Positions 10,790-21,405 of a DNA stretch of 64,000 nucleotides are shown here, in pieces. A program made the translations under genes and the position numbers. The stretch is from positions 124,001 to 188,000 of the forward strand of contig JAUIRK010000960.1 in NCBI GenBank assembly GCA_030549495.1, in the 5' to 3' direction. The notes below the pieces were generated by a model. It was not told the DNA's origin. It made no database searches and saw only the letters and a list, made by a program, of their open reading frames with translations. Source of the DNA: Nectonema munidae. Taxonomy: Eukaryota; Nematomorpha; Nectonematoida; Nectonematidae. The first letter of the stretch is position 1. The number at the start of each line of letters is the position of its first letter.

Positions 10790-12170
10790 CTCATGAATGT
10801 GAGAACAATTTTTTCGTTAATTGCATTATTGGAAACTGCTTTAAAAGTTTTAAGCGTACGGTCAGTTTAATAAGGCATATAAAATCTAAGCATCCTACTT
10901 TTTATAAAGAAAATTGATCTATTCGTTCTAAGAATAAGGAAGAGGATATTCAAGTGCGAAATGAAAGAGAACCTCTTTCATTTTCTCAAGAAACAGACAC
11001 TTGTACTAATGAATTTACTTTAGACTCATATGCCTTGTTTTTGTTAAAACTAAGAGAACATAACGGTTAGGGTTAGCTGTGTTATTAGCATAATACAGGA
11101 GGAAATTGAGAAGTTGTAAAAAAATAAGCATCTTAAAAATAGTATAGAAGATTTACTTTCTGAACATAATATTTCTTCAAATATTTTTGATATGATTAAT
11201 TCTATCTTTGAAAAAAGTAGGGAAAGCTTTCAAAATTTTAACCTTATACTTTCATCTACAACCTTATTAAATAAACATATTAAAGAAAAGTTAAGATTCG
11301 TAAGACCAATAGAATTCAGCTTTAACGATTCTGGGACATTTGATAAGAAACGGGATAAGTTTGTGTACATACCTATTTTAAAAACCCTAGAGTATATGCT
11401 AGCTTATGATGACATTTTTCATTTTGTTCTAAACCCACACTTCTCGAATCTCGTCTGATATGCTTTTACGTGATTACTTTGATGGTGAAAAGTTTCGAGA
11501 AAGTGTGTTTTTTAAGCAGAAATTTTGCATACATATTTTTATTTTTTATGATGATTTTTGTTTATCAAATCCTATTTGTAAAAAAACTGCTAAGATCAAT
11601 CTCTGGGCATTTTATATGATGCTTGGTAATATACCTTTAAAATTTAGGTCTAAATTAAAGGAAATTCAATTTGTTTTATTGTGCTATTCATCATTAGTCC
11701 AAAAAGTAGGTTTTAAAAAATTTTTAAAAAGTCTAATAAATGATATTATTATTCTTGAAAATTTTGGCATAAAAATTCATAAGTATGACCAAGAATTTGT
11801 TTTGTATGATTCCATTTATTCTTTTATTAGTGACAACCTTGCAGCTCATTCTATTGGGGGATTTGTAATTTTGTTTAGCTACAAAAGATCAAATAATAAC
11901 ACAAATCTCATGTGATTCAAACTCCTTAAGAACTGTTGAAAATTACGCGGAGCACTCTTCTAAGGTTTCTGCCAACCTTGATTTCCGTAAGGAGTTTGGA
12001 ATAGAACATTGTTCACCTTTAAATCAGCTTAAATATTTTCATGTGATTGGTGATCTTCCATCTGATATTTCACATGATATATTTGAAGGTGTATATTGCT
12101 ATATGTTTGAGGAAATGAATAAGCATTTTATTGAAAAAAAATATTTTACTATAAATATTTAAAAAAAAAA
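10790..12170 (+). pseudogene. Decayed DNA-transposon protein with C2H2 finger (class unclear)
   Basis: A C2H2-like finger (CIIGNCFKSF, then LIRHIKSKH) lies at about 10815-10900. Further on, separate open frames read VYIPILKTLEYML (11192-11458), then DYFDGEKF, FYDDFCLSNPI, INLWAFYMMLGNIPLKFRS and DNLAAHSIGGFVI (11460-11915), then SDISHDIFEGV at about 12060-12095. I recall this block order (a DDF-NPL block, an LGNLPP block, a DNLAAHSI block and an H-LEG block) from a repeat-borne protein family found in many fish and invertebrates, usually annotated as uncharacterised. The class of transposon is not certain. Stops and frameshifts between the pieces make it non-functional. Confidence 0.6.
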
Positions 12171-12239
12171 GAATTTTTCACTTTAAATTTAAAAAAATTG
12201 ATAAAAAAAATAAGCCAACGTTAAATTTTTTAGTTAAAG

Positions 12240-12600
12240 AAGAAAGATGAGAACAGATTTGTTCAACCGAAATGAGTATGTTGAGGAAAATAAAAGGAGT
12301 CGCACTGAAAGATCACATGAAGAATGAAAAGGTTTGAAAAAAGAATAAGGTTATGGTTAGCATGATGACTGATTGTTTGGGCATGTTCTTAGAAGAGAAA
12401 GAAGGATGCGATTCGCAGAATAATGGATTGTCCAATAGTGGGAAAAAGGAAAAGAGGACGACTTTTCAAAAGGTGAAATTAAAAGGAGGCTAGCCGAAAT
12501 TGGGTTGGAAGATTGTCATGCCCATGGCAGAAAGAAGTGGAAGAGGACCATGGTCACCGACCGCCAACTTGGAGACAAGAAGTAGGCAAAGAAAAAGAAG
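12240..12600 (+). mobile_element. RTE-like LINE, 3' end fragment
   Basis: Decayed coding sequence for the C-terminal tail typical of this LINE type. SMLRKIKGVALKDHM, KRKRGRLFK and a VTDRRQLGDKK stretch correspond to the 'MLRW...GRPK...RRPTW' tail. It is broken by frameshifts. It belongs to the same LINE type as the larger remnant at 24700-25880. Confidence 0.65.
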
Positions 12601-12699
12601 ATGCTAATTTTAATTAAATTTTCAACTTGTTATTTGTTAAGATAATTTATTAAGCAACTATGCCTTGCGTAAATGTCAAGCATTTAAATAGTGTTAACC

Positions 12700-12780
12700 C
12701 TATTAGTGCTGGGCAAAATTTGTCCGCTTAAGTGCTGGGGGGGCGTAAAGTGCCCCCCCCCCTACTTTTCTCAGATATTA
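12700..12780 (+). mobile_element. Terminus of a piggyBac-like element (TTAACCCTATTAGTG)
   Basis: TTAA followed by CCCTATTAGTGCTGGG at about 12697 resembles the right terminus of the element at 27712-30432, whose complement reads TTAACCCTATCAGTGACGG. Both are followed by a G- or C-rich patch and then by family 2 tandem repeats (here after the hAT insertion at 12821-15895). I read it as the left end of a larger piggyBac-type element that includes the array at 15904-16480. Confidence 0.5.
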
Positions 12781-13057
12781 ATAAGTTTTTATAAATATTT
12801 TTAATGTTACATATATATTTCAGGGGCGCACATCCTCAAAATTATTGGGGGGCGAAATTTTTTTCTTGCAATTTTCAAAATTAGTGGTCTGGAAATACCA
12901 CGATAGACCAAATATCCTTTAAAATAGAGTGTATTCAGCGCATACCCTAAAGTCCTAAATTTATAAGACTACATTATATTTTTTTTTACAAAATTAGTGA
13001 ATTTAAATACTATACTTCCAGGGAAAATATTTTAATAAAATTTGCATATCGAATATA

Positions 13058-13652
13058 GTGCGCAGAAAAAATGCCCCCGGAAAAAATGCCCCCAATTAAA
13101 AAGTAGGAAAAAATGCCCCCAATTAAAAAGTAAGAAAAAATGCCCCAATTAAAAAGTAGGAAAAAATGCCCCAATTTAAATTACGAAAAAATACCCCAAC
13201 ACAAAAAATTTCAAAAAATTATTAATTAAAATTTTTAAAAAAGATATGTCAAATAAAGATTTTTTGTAAAAAAAAAGTTAACTTTTCATTTAAAACATTT
13301 AAAATTTAATTAAAGTAAACTAAAAAACTCAGCATAGGACAATTTTTTAAATACAAAAAATTTTTTTATAAAACAGCAAATATTTTTGGACTTTGTGTGT
13401 ATCAGAACACTTTCTAAATATAATTTGTATTTTAACTAATTTTAAGAACACATTCCCACAAATATGAACCTTTGCTATTGTTTTCAAGAACTTTATAAAG
13501 AAAAAACCCTATAGATTAAGAAATTTTAGGAATTTAGCCTTTCAAAACGGTACCAAATAAAAATATTTATATAATTATATAAAATCCTGAAAATCAAAAA
13601 TTAGGGGGCATTTTTTCCTACTTTTTAATTGGGGGCATTTTTACCTACAACC
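13058..13652. mobile_element. Nested inverted-repeat element with ATGCCCCCAATTAAAAAG units, 10-bp TSD
   Basis: The left side has four short tandem units of the type ATGCCCCCAATTAAAAAGTA. The right side has the same in inverse orientation (TACTTTTTAATTGGGGGCAT). A 10-bp direct repeat ATCGAATATA flanks the block at 13048-13057 and 13653-13662. A 9-10 bp duplication hints at a Mutator-like or related DNA element, but the extreme ends match poorly, so the superfamily is open. Confidence 0.65.
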
Positions 13653-14154
13653 ATCGAATATACACTAGTTAAAAAAAATCCAAAAATGTTAGGGGGTGGA
13701 ATAGGGTTTTTCATTTGAAAAATGAAGTAGTCTACCAGGCACATTACAGGAATTGATGAAAGGATATTTGATTCATAGAGAAAACAAATAACTGAAGATT
13801 GGATAGTTTTATATCAGTGAATGTAGTCTAAAGGCAAAGAGTCTACTAGACAACCTGTGATGTTTATATGAAAAAATGTGATTGATTCAGGGGCAAGGGT
13901 ATAAAACGAAGTTATAATTATGCAAACAAATATAAAACAAAAAATTAAGATCGCATTATTTCATTATACAAGCTACAAAAAGTAAAATAACTGTTAACAT
14001 TTTGCAATGATAATTTGCCTTTTATAATAACTTTTAAGGAAAAAAAGTCTATCAGAAAAAGTTATAGAGCTTCAACAAAAACTAAAAAATTTTAGTGCAT
14101 AACTTAAGTTTTTTGAAAACTAATTTGACGTTTCCCCTACAGCATACTCTATCT

Positions 14155-14300
14155 ATGGGTGGCATGGCAGGTTGGTTGAGATAATGGACATAGCAGGGAA
14201 GCCTCTGGATTCGATTCCTCATCGATACAAATTTGTTCATAGTTTGACATAAGCGGTACATCAGTGCCTGGTCAATGAAAATACATTCACTGCAACACTC
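14155..14300 (+). mobile_element. tRNA-derived SINE, copy 1
   Basis: The tRNA-like head has an A-box-like GGTTGGTTGAGATAATGG and a B box GGATTCGATTCC. The body reads 'tagtttgacataagcggtac' then 'cagtgcctggtcaatgaaaa'. The body aligns with the reverse complements of 49629-49774 and 58860-59004, so all three belong to one family. It is nested in the hAT element 12821-15895. Confidence 0.7.
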
Positions 14301-14526
14301 AAAATTAAAAAATTTGCTACATAATTAACATAAGAGAGAAAGGAAACAAAATAAACTAATAAAGCAATTTTCACTATTTTAAAATGGAACCGTCTGTTCT
14401 CAGAATAATTTCAAAATAATAGGAGGCATAAAGAAAGAGTTTATTTGATATTTTCAAGTTTTTATAAGCAGCAAAAGCCAACGTTAAAGTAGCTAGCCCT
14501 TATAATTAAAAAATTATTTAAATAAC

Positions 14527-14810
14527 GGTCGACAGACATTTCGCCCCCTGACAAATTGTCTCATACGCTATTAGTAGCATCCATCTTTGCTTATTATATG
14601 TGTAAAATTATTAAAAAATTTATATTCTTGTTTATTTTATCTCTATTAAATTATTTCAAATCAATCAATTTATCTCTTAATTTTTAAGAATTGTCCATGA
14701 GACAAAATGTCTTATGAAAATAACGGGGCGAATTGTCCATGAAACAAAATGTCTTATGAAAATAATGAGGCGAACTGTCTTATGAAAATAATGGGGCGAA
14801 ATGTCCGAGG
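14527..14810. mobile_element. Nested inverted-repeat MITE with GACATTTCGCCCC ends
   Basis: The left end reads GACAGACATTTCGCCCCC and the right end GGGGCGAAATGTCCGAGGAC, which are inverse complements over ~14 bp. The right half contains three tandem units of AATGTCTTATGAAAATAA followed by GGGGCGAA-type blocks. The target duplication is unclear. Confidence 0.65.
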
Positions 14811-15337
14811 ACTAAACTAACATAAAACAAAGTATACGAGAAAAGAAAATCATTGCGTTTTTTTGAATATTTCTGTCTACAAATAAAATTCTGACAGCTG
14901 TCATAAATAGATCAAGTACATTTTTAACAACTGAAACATTTTGTTTCGATATTATATTTTTATTATAATAATCAACAAATTTTCTTAAAAAAAGTGATTT
15001 GATTATGTACAGTGTTACTTCGAATCGTGAATATCGAATTAGTCGAATCGAACATTATAAAAATATCTCTGCTCAAATATTAAGCAAATAGGGTATTCTT
15101 GCTTTTAAACTGAATAGATAGTCAAAATATTCATTCCAAAATAAGTATTGAAAAAAATTTCTTGACTTGAAAAAATTAAAGTTTTCAAATGTTACAAAAT
15201 GTAGCAAACGTAGTGATAAAGATTAAGTGACTTTTGTTGAAAAAGTTCTTAGCGCGAGTCTAACATTATTCATTAATATAAAATTGTAACGATTGAAAAC
15301 TATTTTAATTAAACTCTAAATGCAAATTAGACAGAAG

Positions 15338-15534
15338 CAGTGGTGTAGTCAAAAAAAAGTTGATAGAAGGGCACAAATTTAAAACAAAAAACTTGCGCAA
15401 CATTATTTATACATTCTTGACCCTTTCATTGGAGAAATTTTCAAAAACTGATATCGCATAAGATGCATGGGGCACCATGCGGTACATAGGAGTGTGGGCA
15501 CGGCCCCTCATGCCCCAGCCTAGCTACGTCACTG
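15338..15534. mobile_element. hAT MITE, 197 bp, TSD GACAGAAG/GAGAGAAG
   Basis: The ends are CAGTGGTGTAGTC and the complement of CAGTGACGTAGCTAGG. The 8-bp flanks at 15330-15337 and 15535-15542 differ at one base. It is non-autonomous and nested in the larger hAT element. Confidence 0.8.
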
Positions 15535-15903
15535 GAGAGAAGAAAGCTGAATGAGATAGGAAGGCTTAATAAGAGAAGAGGGCTTGAATGAAAGAAATAT
15601 GCTTGAGTGAATGATTGAGTTTTAGCAGAGAAAGCGGAAGAGAAAAACAGAGGAGAGAGAAAGAGAAATAGAATCACTGTGACAGAAGATGAGAAAATCT
15701 AGTGGATCATCAACATGTGTTTGCAAATACTATAGAGGAGACACTGTGATAAACATTGCTTACTTATTGTAAGCAATGATGTGACAATTGTGTGCATATT
15801 GAAGCAATGGATTATTATTATATAGCTCTCACGCATCGTCTGTAAAATATGTTCGATAGGAAAAATTTCCCTCGCCCCCCGGATGTGCGCCCCTGATATA
15901 TTT

Positions 15904-16480
15904 CAACGATGCTGTCTTCAGTGGTTATGTCCATTTTTATCAAAATCAATCAAACCTGTCAAAAAATTGATTTATATTTGACAACTCATCTCAAAAAGGA
16001 ACTTTTTATTTAAATAATTATATAAAGTTTTTCACACATATATACCCATTTTAAGCATGCGTAATTCAGTGGTGATATTCATTTTTTATGAAAATCAATC
16101 AAAACTCAAAAAATTGATTTATCCCAAAAAGAAAGGATCAGGCACAGTTTTTTGAATTAGAGAACTACGTTTAATAGAAAGTATATGGAGGTGATGAAGT
16201 TTACCGTGTATGGCATTTTACACACATATACCCATTTTCAAGTAGGCTGTGTTTACTGGTTATATTCCTTTTTTTATAAATATTAGTCAAACCTGACAAA
16301 ATAATTTAAATATGACAGCCCATGTCAAAATTAAATTTTTATTCTTTTAAAGTTTTTTATACATTTCAAGTATGCAGAATTTAATGGTGATGTTCATTTT
16401 TTATGAAATCAATAAAACCTGTCAAAAATCGATTAAACCTGTAAATCAATGTCAAATATATAAACATAAAAATAACTTCT
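15904..16480 (+). repeat. ~150-bp tandem repeat array (family 2), locus B
   Basis: Diverged units, each with 'acacatatatacccattttc', an 'aagtatgc' block, 'ggtgatgttcattttttatg' and 'aatcaatcaaacctgtcaaa'. The same family is far better preserved at 27835-28385. Here it leads into composite repeat B and is interrupted on the left by the 12821-15895 hAT insertion. Confidence 0.8.
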
Positions 16481-16539
16481 ACTTGCAGTATTTCTCTGGT
16501 AATTATTTTCTTAATTTATTTAATAAACCAACTTTAGGT

Positions 16540-17530
16540 GTTTAATTACCTCAAAATATTTCATTCTACAGTAACTTATGTAACTCGATAGGACCTCCAT
16601 CTTTTTGGCTACAAATTCGTTATCGGCTCGTAGTCTCTACGTCATATTATAATTTACAGTATGTAATTTTGGTATTCATTCTATGATGATCCTTTCTTGG
16701 TAGCTCTTTTTTCATTAGAAATTTATATTCTTCAATGTGTGTTCGAAAATTTTTTTATAATGATAAAATTACTTTTTTCCTCTCTCAAAGCATTCTGATT
16801 AAAGAATCTTCTTGATGATCTTAGACTTTTATCAGTATCGTGTATTTTATTATCAGGCCTGAATATTTGTCAACCAATCTCATTTCAAAGGTTATTTCTG
16901 ATGAATCATTCGTGATGTTGATTGTTCAATTAGAAAAAGTTGTCAACGTTCTTCATCTAACAAATTATCTCTTTGACACAAAAGGAAAAAGATGGACAAA
17001 TTCAATTTAAATTAAAAATATCTTGATAGTGACAAAATTCTCACATATTGGCATCTGTGCCATTTTTGATAAATCTGACCTATTCTAAATTTTCAGATTT
17101 CCTACCAATCTTAGCTAAATGTTAACTGTAATCCTAGATGATAAGCTATAGATTTAAATATTTTTCATTTGTAAAAGAGGAACTTATTTTTCACAGTCAA
17201 AATCTTTTTTGAAGCATCTAATATTATATAATTAAACCACTTCCTAGTTCATTAGAACATTGTAGATCTTCCATTTAGTCAAGATACATATTTTTTTTAA
17301 TTATTTGTTTTGATCACATGTTCTCTTTTCAATTAGTTTTCAACTTAGTCCTTCTCTCATACAAATTTTCAAAAGATTTTATAATACGTTTTTTTTAATA
17401 AATATTTCATACTCAAGATGATTGTAGAAAGTATTATAAGCCAAAATATACAAAAAAAGTATATTTTTACTATATACCTAATATGCAGCCATTTTTTGAA
17501 AATTTTTTACAGAACTGATTTTCAGGCATA
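16540..17530. other. AT-rich lead of composite repeat B, no gene
   Basis: No gene is visible. The part at 16735-17155 is absent from copy A and shows no recognisable feature of its own. Confidence 0.55.
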
Positions 17531-17534
17531 CATT

Positions 17535-18505
17535 ACTAATTCAATTGCGGCTTCGAGATATTTTTTAACCGTATTATCCAAAATTCAGTACAGAAATAAA
17601 ATAAGCATAGTCGATTTGGTATAAAACAGATATTTTATTTTTTTGAAGACAGTATTTAGAAGTAAACCACAAATCTAATTGAAGCTTTCAAATATTTTAA
17701 AACTATAAATGCCAAACCTGAGTCCAAAAATGAAACCAGCATCTTCCATTTGGCATAAAAACAGATATTTTATTTAAATTTCAAAAATATTTCTGTATAC
17801 ATTAGACGTAAATCGATCATTTGATTGACACTTTCAGACATTTAAAACCTCTAAATGCAAAAAATGATTTTAGAAATAAAAATTATCATGGTCGAATTGG
17901 TATAAAAACATATATTTCATGTAAAATTAGAGAGAATATTTTGGGATATATTTTTCAGACATAAACCGCAAATTTGATTGACACTAGCAGTAAGACCTCT
18001 AAATGAGAAAAATATGTTCAGAAATGAAATCATCATGATCTATTTGCTATAAAAACATATATTTTATGTAAAATTTGAATCAACATTTTTGGAAACAAAT
18101 TTTAGAACTAAACGCAAATTTGATTGATACTTATAGGTATTTTCAAATTCAAACTGCAAAAATTGAGTCCATAAATGAAATTAGCATGGTTGATTTGGTA
18201 TAAAAACATATATTTAATTGTAAAATTTGAATGAATGTTTTTGGAGACAATTTTCAGAAGTAAACCGCAAATTTGATTAACACTTATAAGTATTTTCAAA
18301 AATGAGTCCAGAAATGAAAACAGCATTACCGATTTAGTATAAAAACATATATTTTATGTAAAATTTGAAGGTATATTTTATTAGATATATTTTTGATCAA
18401 TCAAAATTTTGATTGACATTTTCTAGAAAGTAGCCATCATTATTGAAAAAATTAAATATATAAAGTGTTATGCGTTCCAAACTGTAGATAATTATAAATT
18501 TTCAG
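17535..18505 (+). repeat. ~148-bp tandem repeat array (family 1), copy B
   Basis: Same units and order as the array in copy A, ending with the same 'gtgttatgcgttccaaactg' segment. Unit-by-unit correspondence with copy A shows that the array was duplicated as a block rather than expanded independently. Confidence 0.85.
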
Positions 18506-18509
18506 GGTA

Positions 18510-20430
18510 TTACATTCAATAAAATATTTTGTTTTTAGAACCAAATCTTTATCAGTTCTTGGTTGTTTAATAGAAGATGGTAAGATTAAACCAGACCCTC
18601 AAAGATTACAACCACTAAGGATGTTAGAAGAGCCCAAAAGAAAAAGGGATCTTGAAAGAGTAAAAGGGTTCTTTAGTTATTATTCAAAGTGGATACTTTG
18701 TTTTTCGAAGTTAATGCAACCTCTTATCAATACAAGTTTACCTTTAAATATTGAAGCTAGCCAAACATTCAGTTAATTTAAAAAAATTATGGATTCTGTT
18801 GTGTGGGCTGTTGATGATTCAGTTCCTTTTGAGGTAGAAACTGATGCTAGTGATAAAAAACATCAGCTGTTTTGAACCAAGAAGGACGTCCAGTAGCTTT
18901 TTTTTCTAAAACTCTCAGTAAAACTGAACGTAATTACCCTATCATAGAGAAGGAAGCTTTAGCTATAATTGAAAGCATGAAGTGTTGGCGACATTATTTA
19001 ATAGGTAAGCATTTTTTACTTGTAACAGATCAGAAGTCGATTTCTTTTATGTTTAACCAAAAGTTAACAAATCGTATAAAAAATGAGAAAATGTTGCGAT
19101 GGAGATTAGAGATTTCGTGTTTTCATTTTGACATAGCGTATAAATCAGGGTCTTGAAACTTGGCAGCTGATGCGCTCTCAAGACTTTGCGCTGTTACAAG
19201 TCTAATAACTTTAGAGGAACTGAAAACTTTACACAATAGGTTGTCTCATCCTGGTGTTACTCGACTCGTGGCTTTTCTTAGATCTAGGAACTTGCCGTTT
19301 TCAATAGAAGAAGTTCGTAGCGTCTGAAATGGTTGTCATATTTGCCGTTATGTTAGGCCACAATTTGTTAAAACTAATGAAAAATCATTAAAAGCAATTC
19401 GTCCCTGGGAAATGCTTAATTTAGATTTTAAGCGTCCAATACCAAGTGTGTCTAACAACAAATATATCTTAGTAGTTGTAGAGGAATACTCTAGGTTTCC
19501 TTTTGCAATTCCTTGTCAAAATACTATTTCTGCAACTTTAGTTTTTCATTTAACAAAACTCTTTCTGACTTTAATCTGCCAAACTATGTGCCTTCTGATT
19601 ATGTTAGTAGCTTTATGAGTGAGGAGTTTAGAACTTTTTTGAAAACAAAAGGTATTGTGCTGAGTAGAACAACTCCATATACCCAGAAGGAAATGGACAA
19701 GCTGAGAGATTTGTAGGTTCTATATGGAAATCAATTTTATTGACATTAAAAGGTTTGCATTTTGATATGAGATACTGGGAAGAGGTTATTCCGGTTGCAT
19801 TGTACTCTTTGAGAACTTTAATATGCACTACCACTAACAAGTCACCGCACGAGCTTATCTTTTCTTTTCCTCGAAAAACGCAGACAGGAACTTCCATGCC
19901 ACACTGGTTGCTGAGTCCATGCAAGGCTCTCGTCAGAAAGTTCAACCCAAGTAGCAAATAAATCACCAGTACGCACATGTTTTATATCCAAGTGTAAGAA
20001 AAGACAGCGTTTCTTTGAAGCATCTATCACCGGCCCCTCAAAGTAAAGCTCTTCAAAACCAAAACTGAAAGGAGTACCCAATGGAAAAGATTGCCGAAAA
20101 AGATGGGCTTACAACAAGCGATTGTCAAGGCGTTACCGCATTTGATAAAGAAGAACAAACGGATAGTGGAGAGACACAATGTATAAAGGAAACTGAAGAC
20201 CAAAGCTCTGAACTCCTTCCAAGAAGATCAAGTAGGGAAAGAAAGCCTGTGGAAAGACTTTAAGTACAAAGGTGATCTTTGTTTTCCTGAAAGGGAAGAA
20301 TGTTATATGATTGTGAATATATGCTGCAAGCTCATTGCACCTTTTAATTAAAAGGCATCCCTGAGCCAATCAGAGGTCTCGCAAGACCTCCGGGGAGACA
20401 ACTTGCCAGCCTTTTTATATATTTAAATGT
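18510..20430 (+). mobile_element. Broken Ty3/gypsy-type pol fossil, copy B
   Basis: Same fossil as at 3145-4920, with the same parts in the same order (RT connection end, RNase H, integrase zinc-binding region and core, basic tail). Several interruptions, most of them shared with copy A, show that it was dead before the duplication. Copy B is the longer of the two. No LTRs were recognised. Confidence 0.85.
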
Positions 20431-20449
20431 GTAAATCGTAAAATGCTAA

Positions 20450-21405
20450 AAAAATATACTTAAAATAAAAATTTTCACTTCATATGTGCTCAAACCCAAA
20501 ATTTATGTCTCTGGTCTCCTCGATAAAACTTATTTTTCGTCCGAGGAAATTGTAAAAAGACTTGTGTCAAGTTGTGAGTTGCCTAAAGGATGTGGCATAT
20601 TCATGGACAGGTTCTTTACCTCTCATGAACTTTGTAAATGGGCACGACAACAAAACCTCACAGTCTGTGGCACTGCAAGAGCAAATCGTCGCTTTATTCC
20701 TTACCTTTTCAGACCCGCTTATCTAAAAAGTCTCGCCTTACAAGAGTGCGAGAGTAAATTCCTTTACACAGAATTTGCATCCTAGACTGCTTACATTCCT
20801 CACAAGCATTCCCAAAGAGACTTCAAAGAAGTTTATATAATGTCGTCTCAACACTTGGGAAGCATCAACTTGTTGGGTCCAAGACGTAAACCGGAAACTG
20901 TTGTCGACTACAATAAGTTTAAATCAGGCGTTGATAGTTGTAATCGAATGCTAAGAGATATCACTTCCTACAAAGCTTCAAGGAGATGGCCTTTTCTTTT
21001 GTTTTGTAATAATTTAGACATATCAGCTTATAACAGTTGGGTCATCATCAAGAGCAACGCTCCAGAAAAGTTTCCATCGACACAAAAAGGTGGAAGAAAG
21101 TACTTCATAAGAGATCTCTGTCTAAGGCTTAGTCACCTTTCAATGATAAACAGATGTAATGATCCTCTCACCCACAGAATCACCAAGGAACTCATTTCAT
21201 TTTACGGGATCCAACAAGACATCCCTGAGTTTGCTTCCTCTTCTCGTGGATGGCTTTGTTTCTACTTGTAGACCAAAAAAGAGAAGCACAAGAAAGTGCG
21301 GAACATGCAAAAGGCCTATATGTAAAGCACACACAAAGTACGTTTGTAAGTTATGGAATTTAATTTTAATCATTTTTTTCTGCTTACCAATCAAAATAGA
21401 ATGTT
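20450..21405 (+). pseudogene. piggyBac transposase (PGBD type), C-terminal part, copy B
   Basis: Nearly identical to copy A (about five differences in 140 residues over the last part). The second Asp block (FMDRFFTSHEL) and third Asp block (DYNKFKSGVDSCNRM) are kept. One in-frame TAG at about 20783 (TTG in copy A) splits the frame into 20486-20785 and a distal part from 20840, and a frameshift near 21250 precedes the C-terminal Cys-rich finger (CGTCKRPICKAHTKYVC), which is preserved here and lost in copy A. The N-terminal half is missing, as in A. Confidence 0.85.

Larger units (their letters stand above)
12821..15895. mobile_element. hAT-type element, 3075 bp, TSD ATATATTT, with nested insertions
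   Basis: The ends are CAGGGGCGCACATCC and its near-perfect complement GGATGTGCGCCCCTG. A perfect 8-bp target duplication ATATATTT lies at 12813-12820 and 15896-15903. No transposase is recognisable. Its interior holds at least four later insertions: an inverted-repeat element (13058-13652), a SINE (14155-14300), another inverted-repeat element (about 14527-14810) and a hAT MITE (15338-15534). It lies inside the family 2 tandem-repeat region of composite B. A related right end stands alone at about 38975-38997. Confidence 0.88.
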
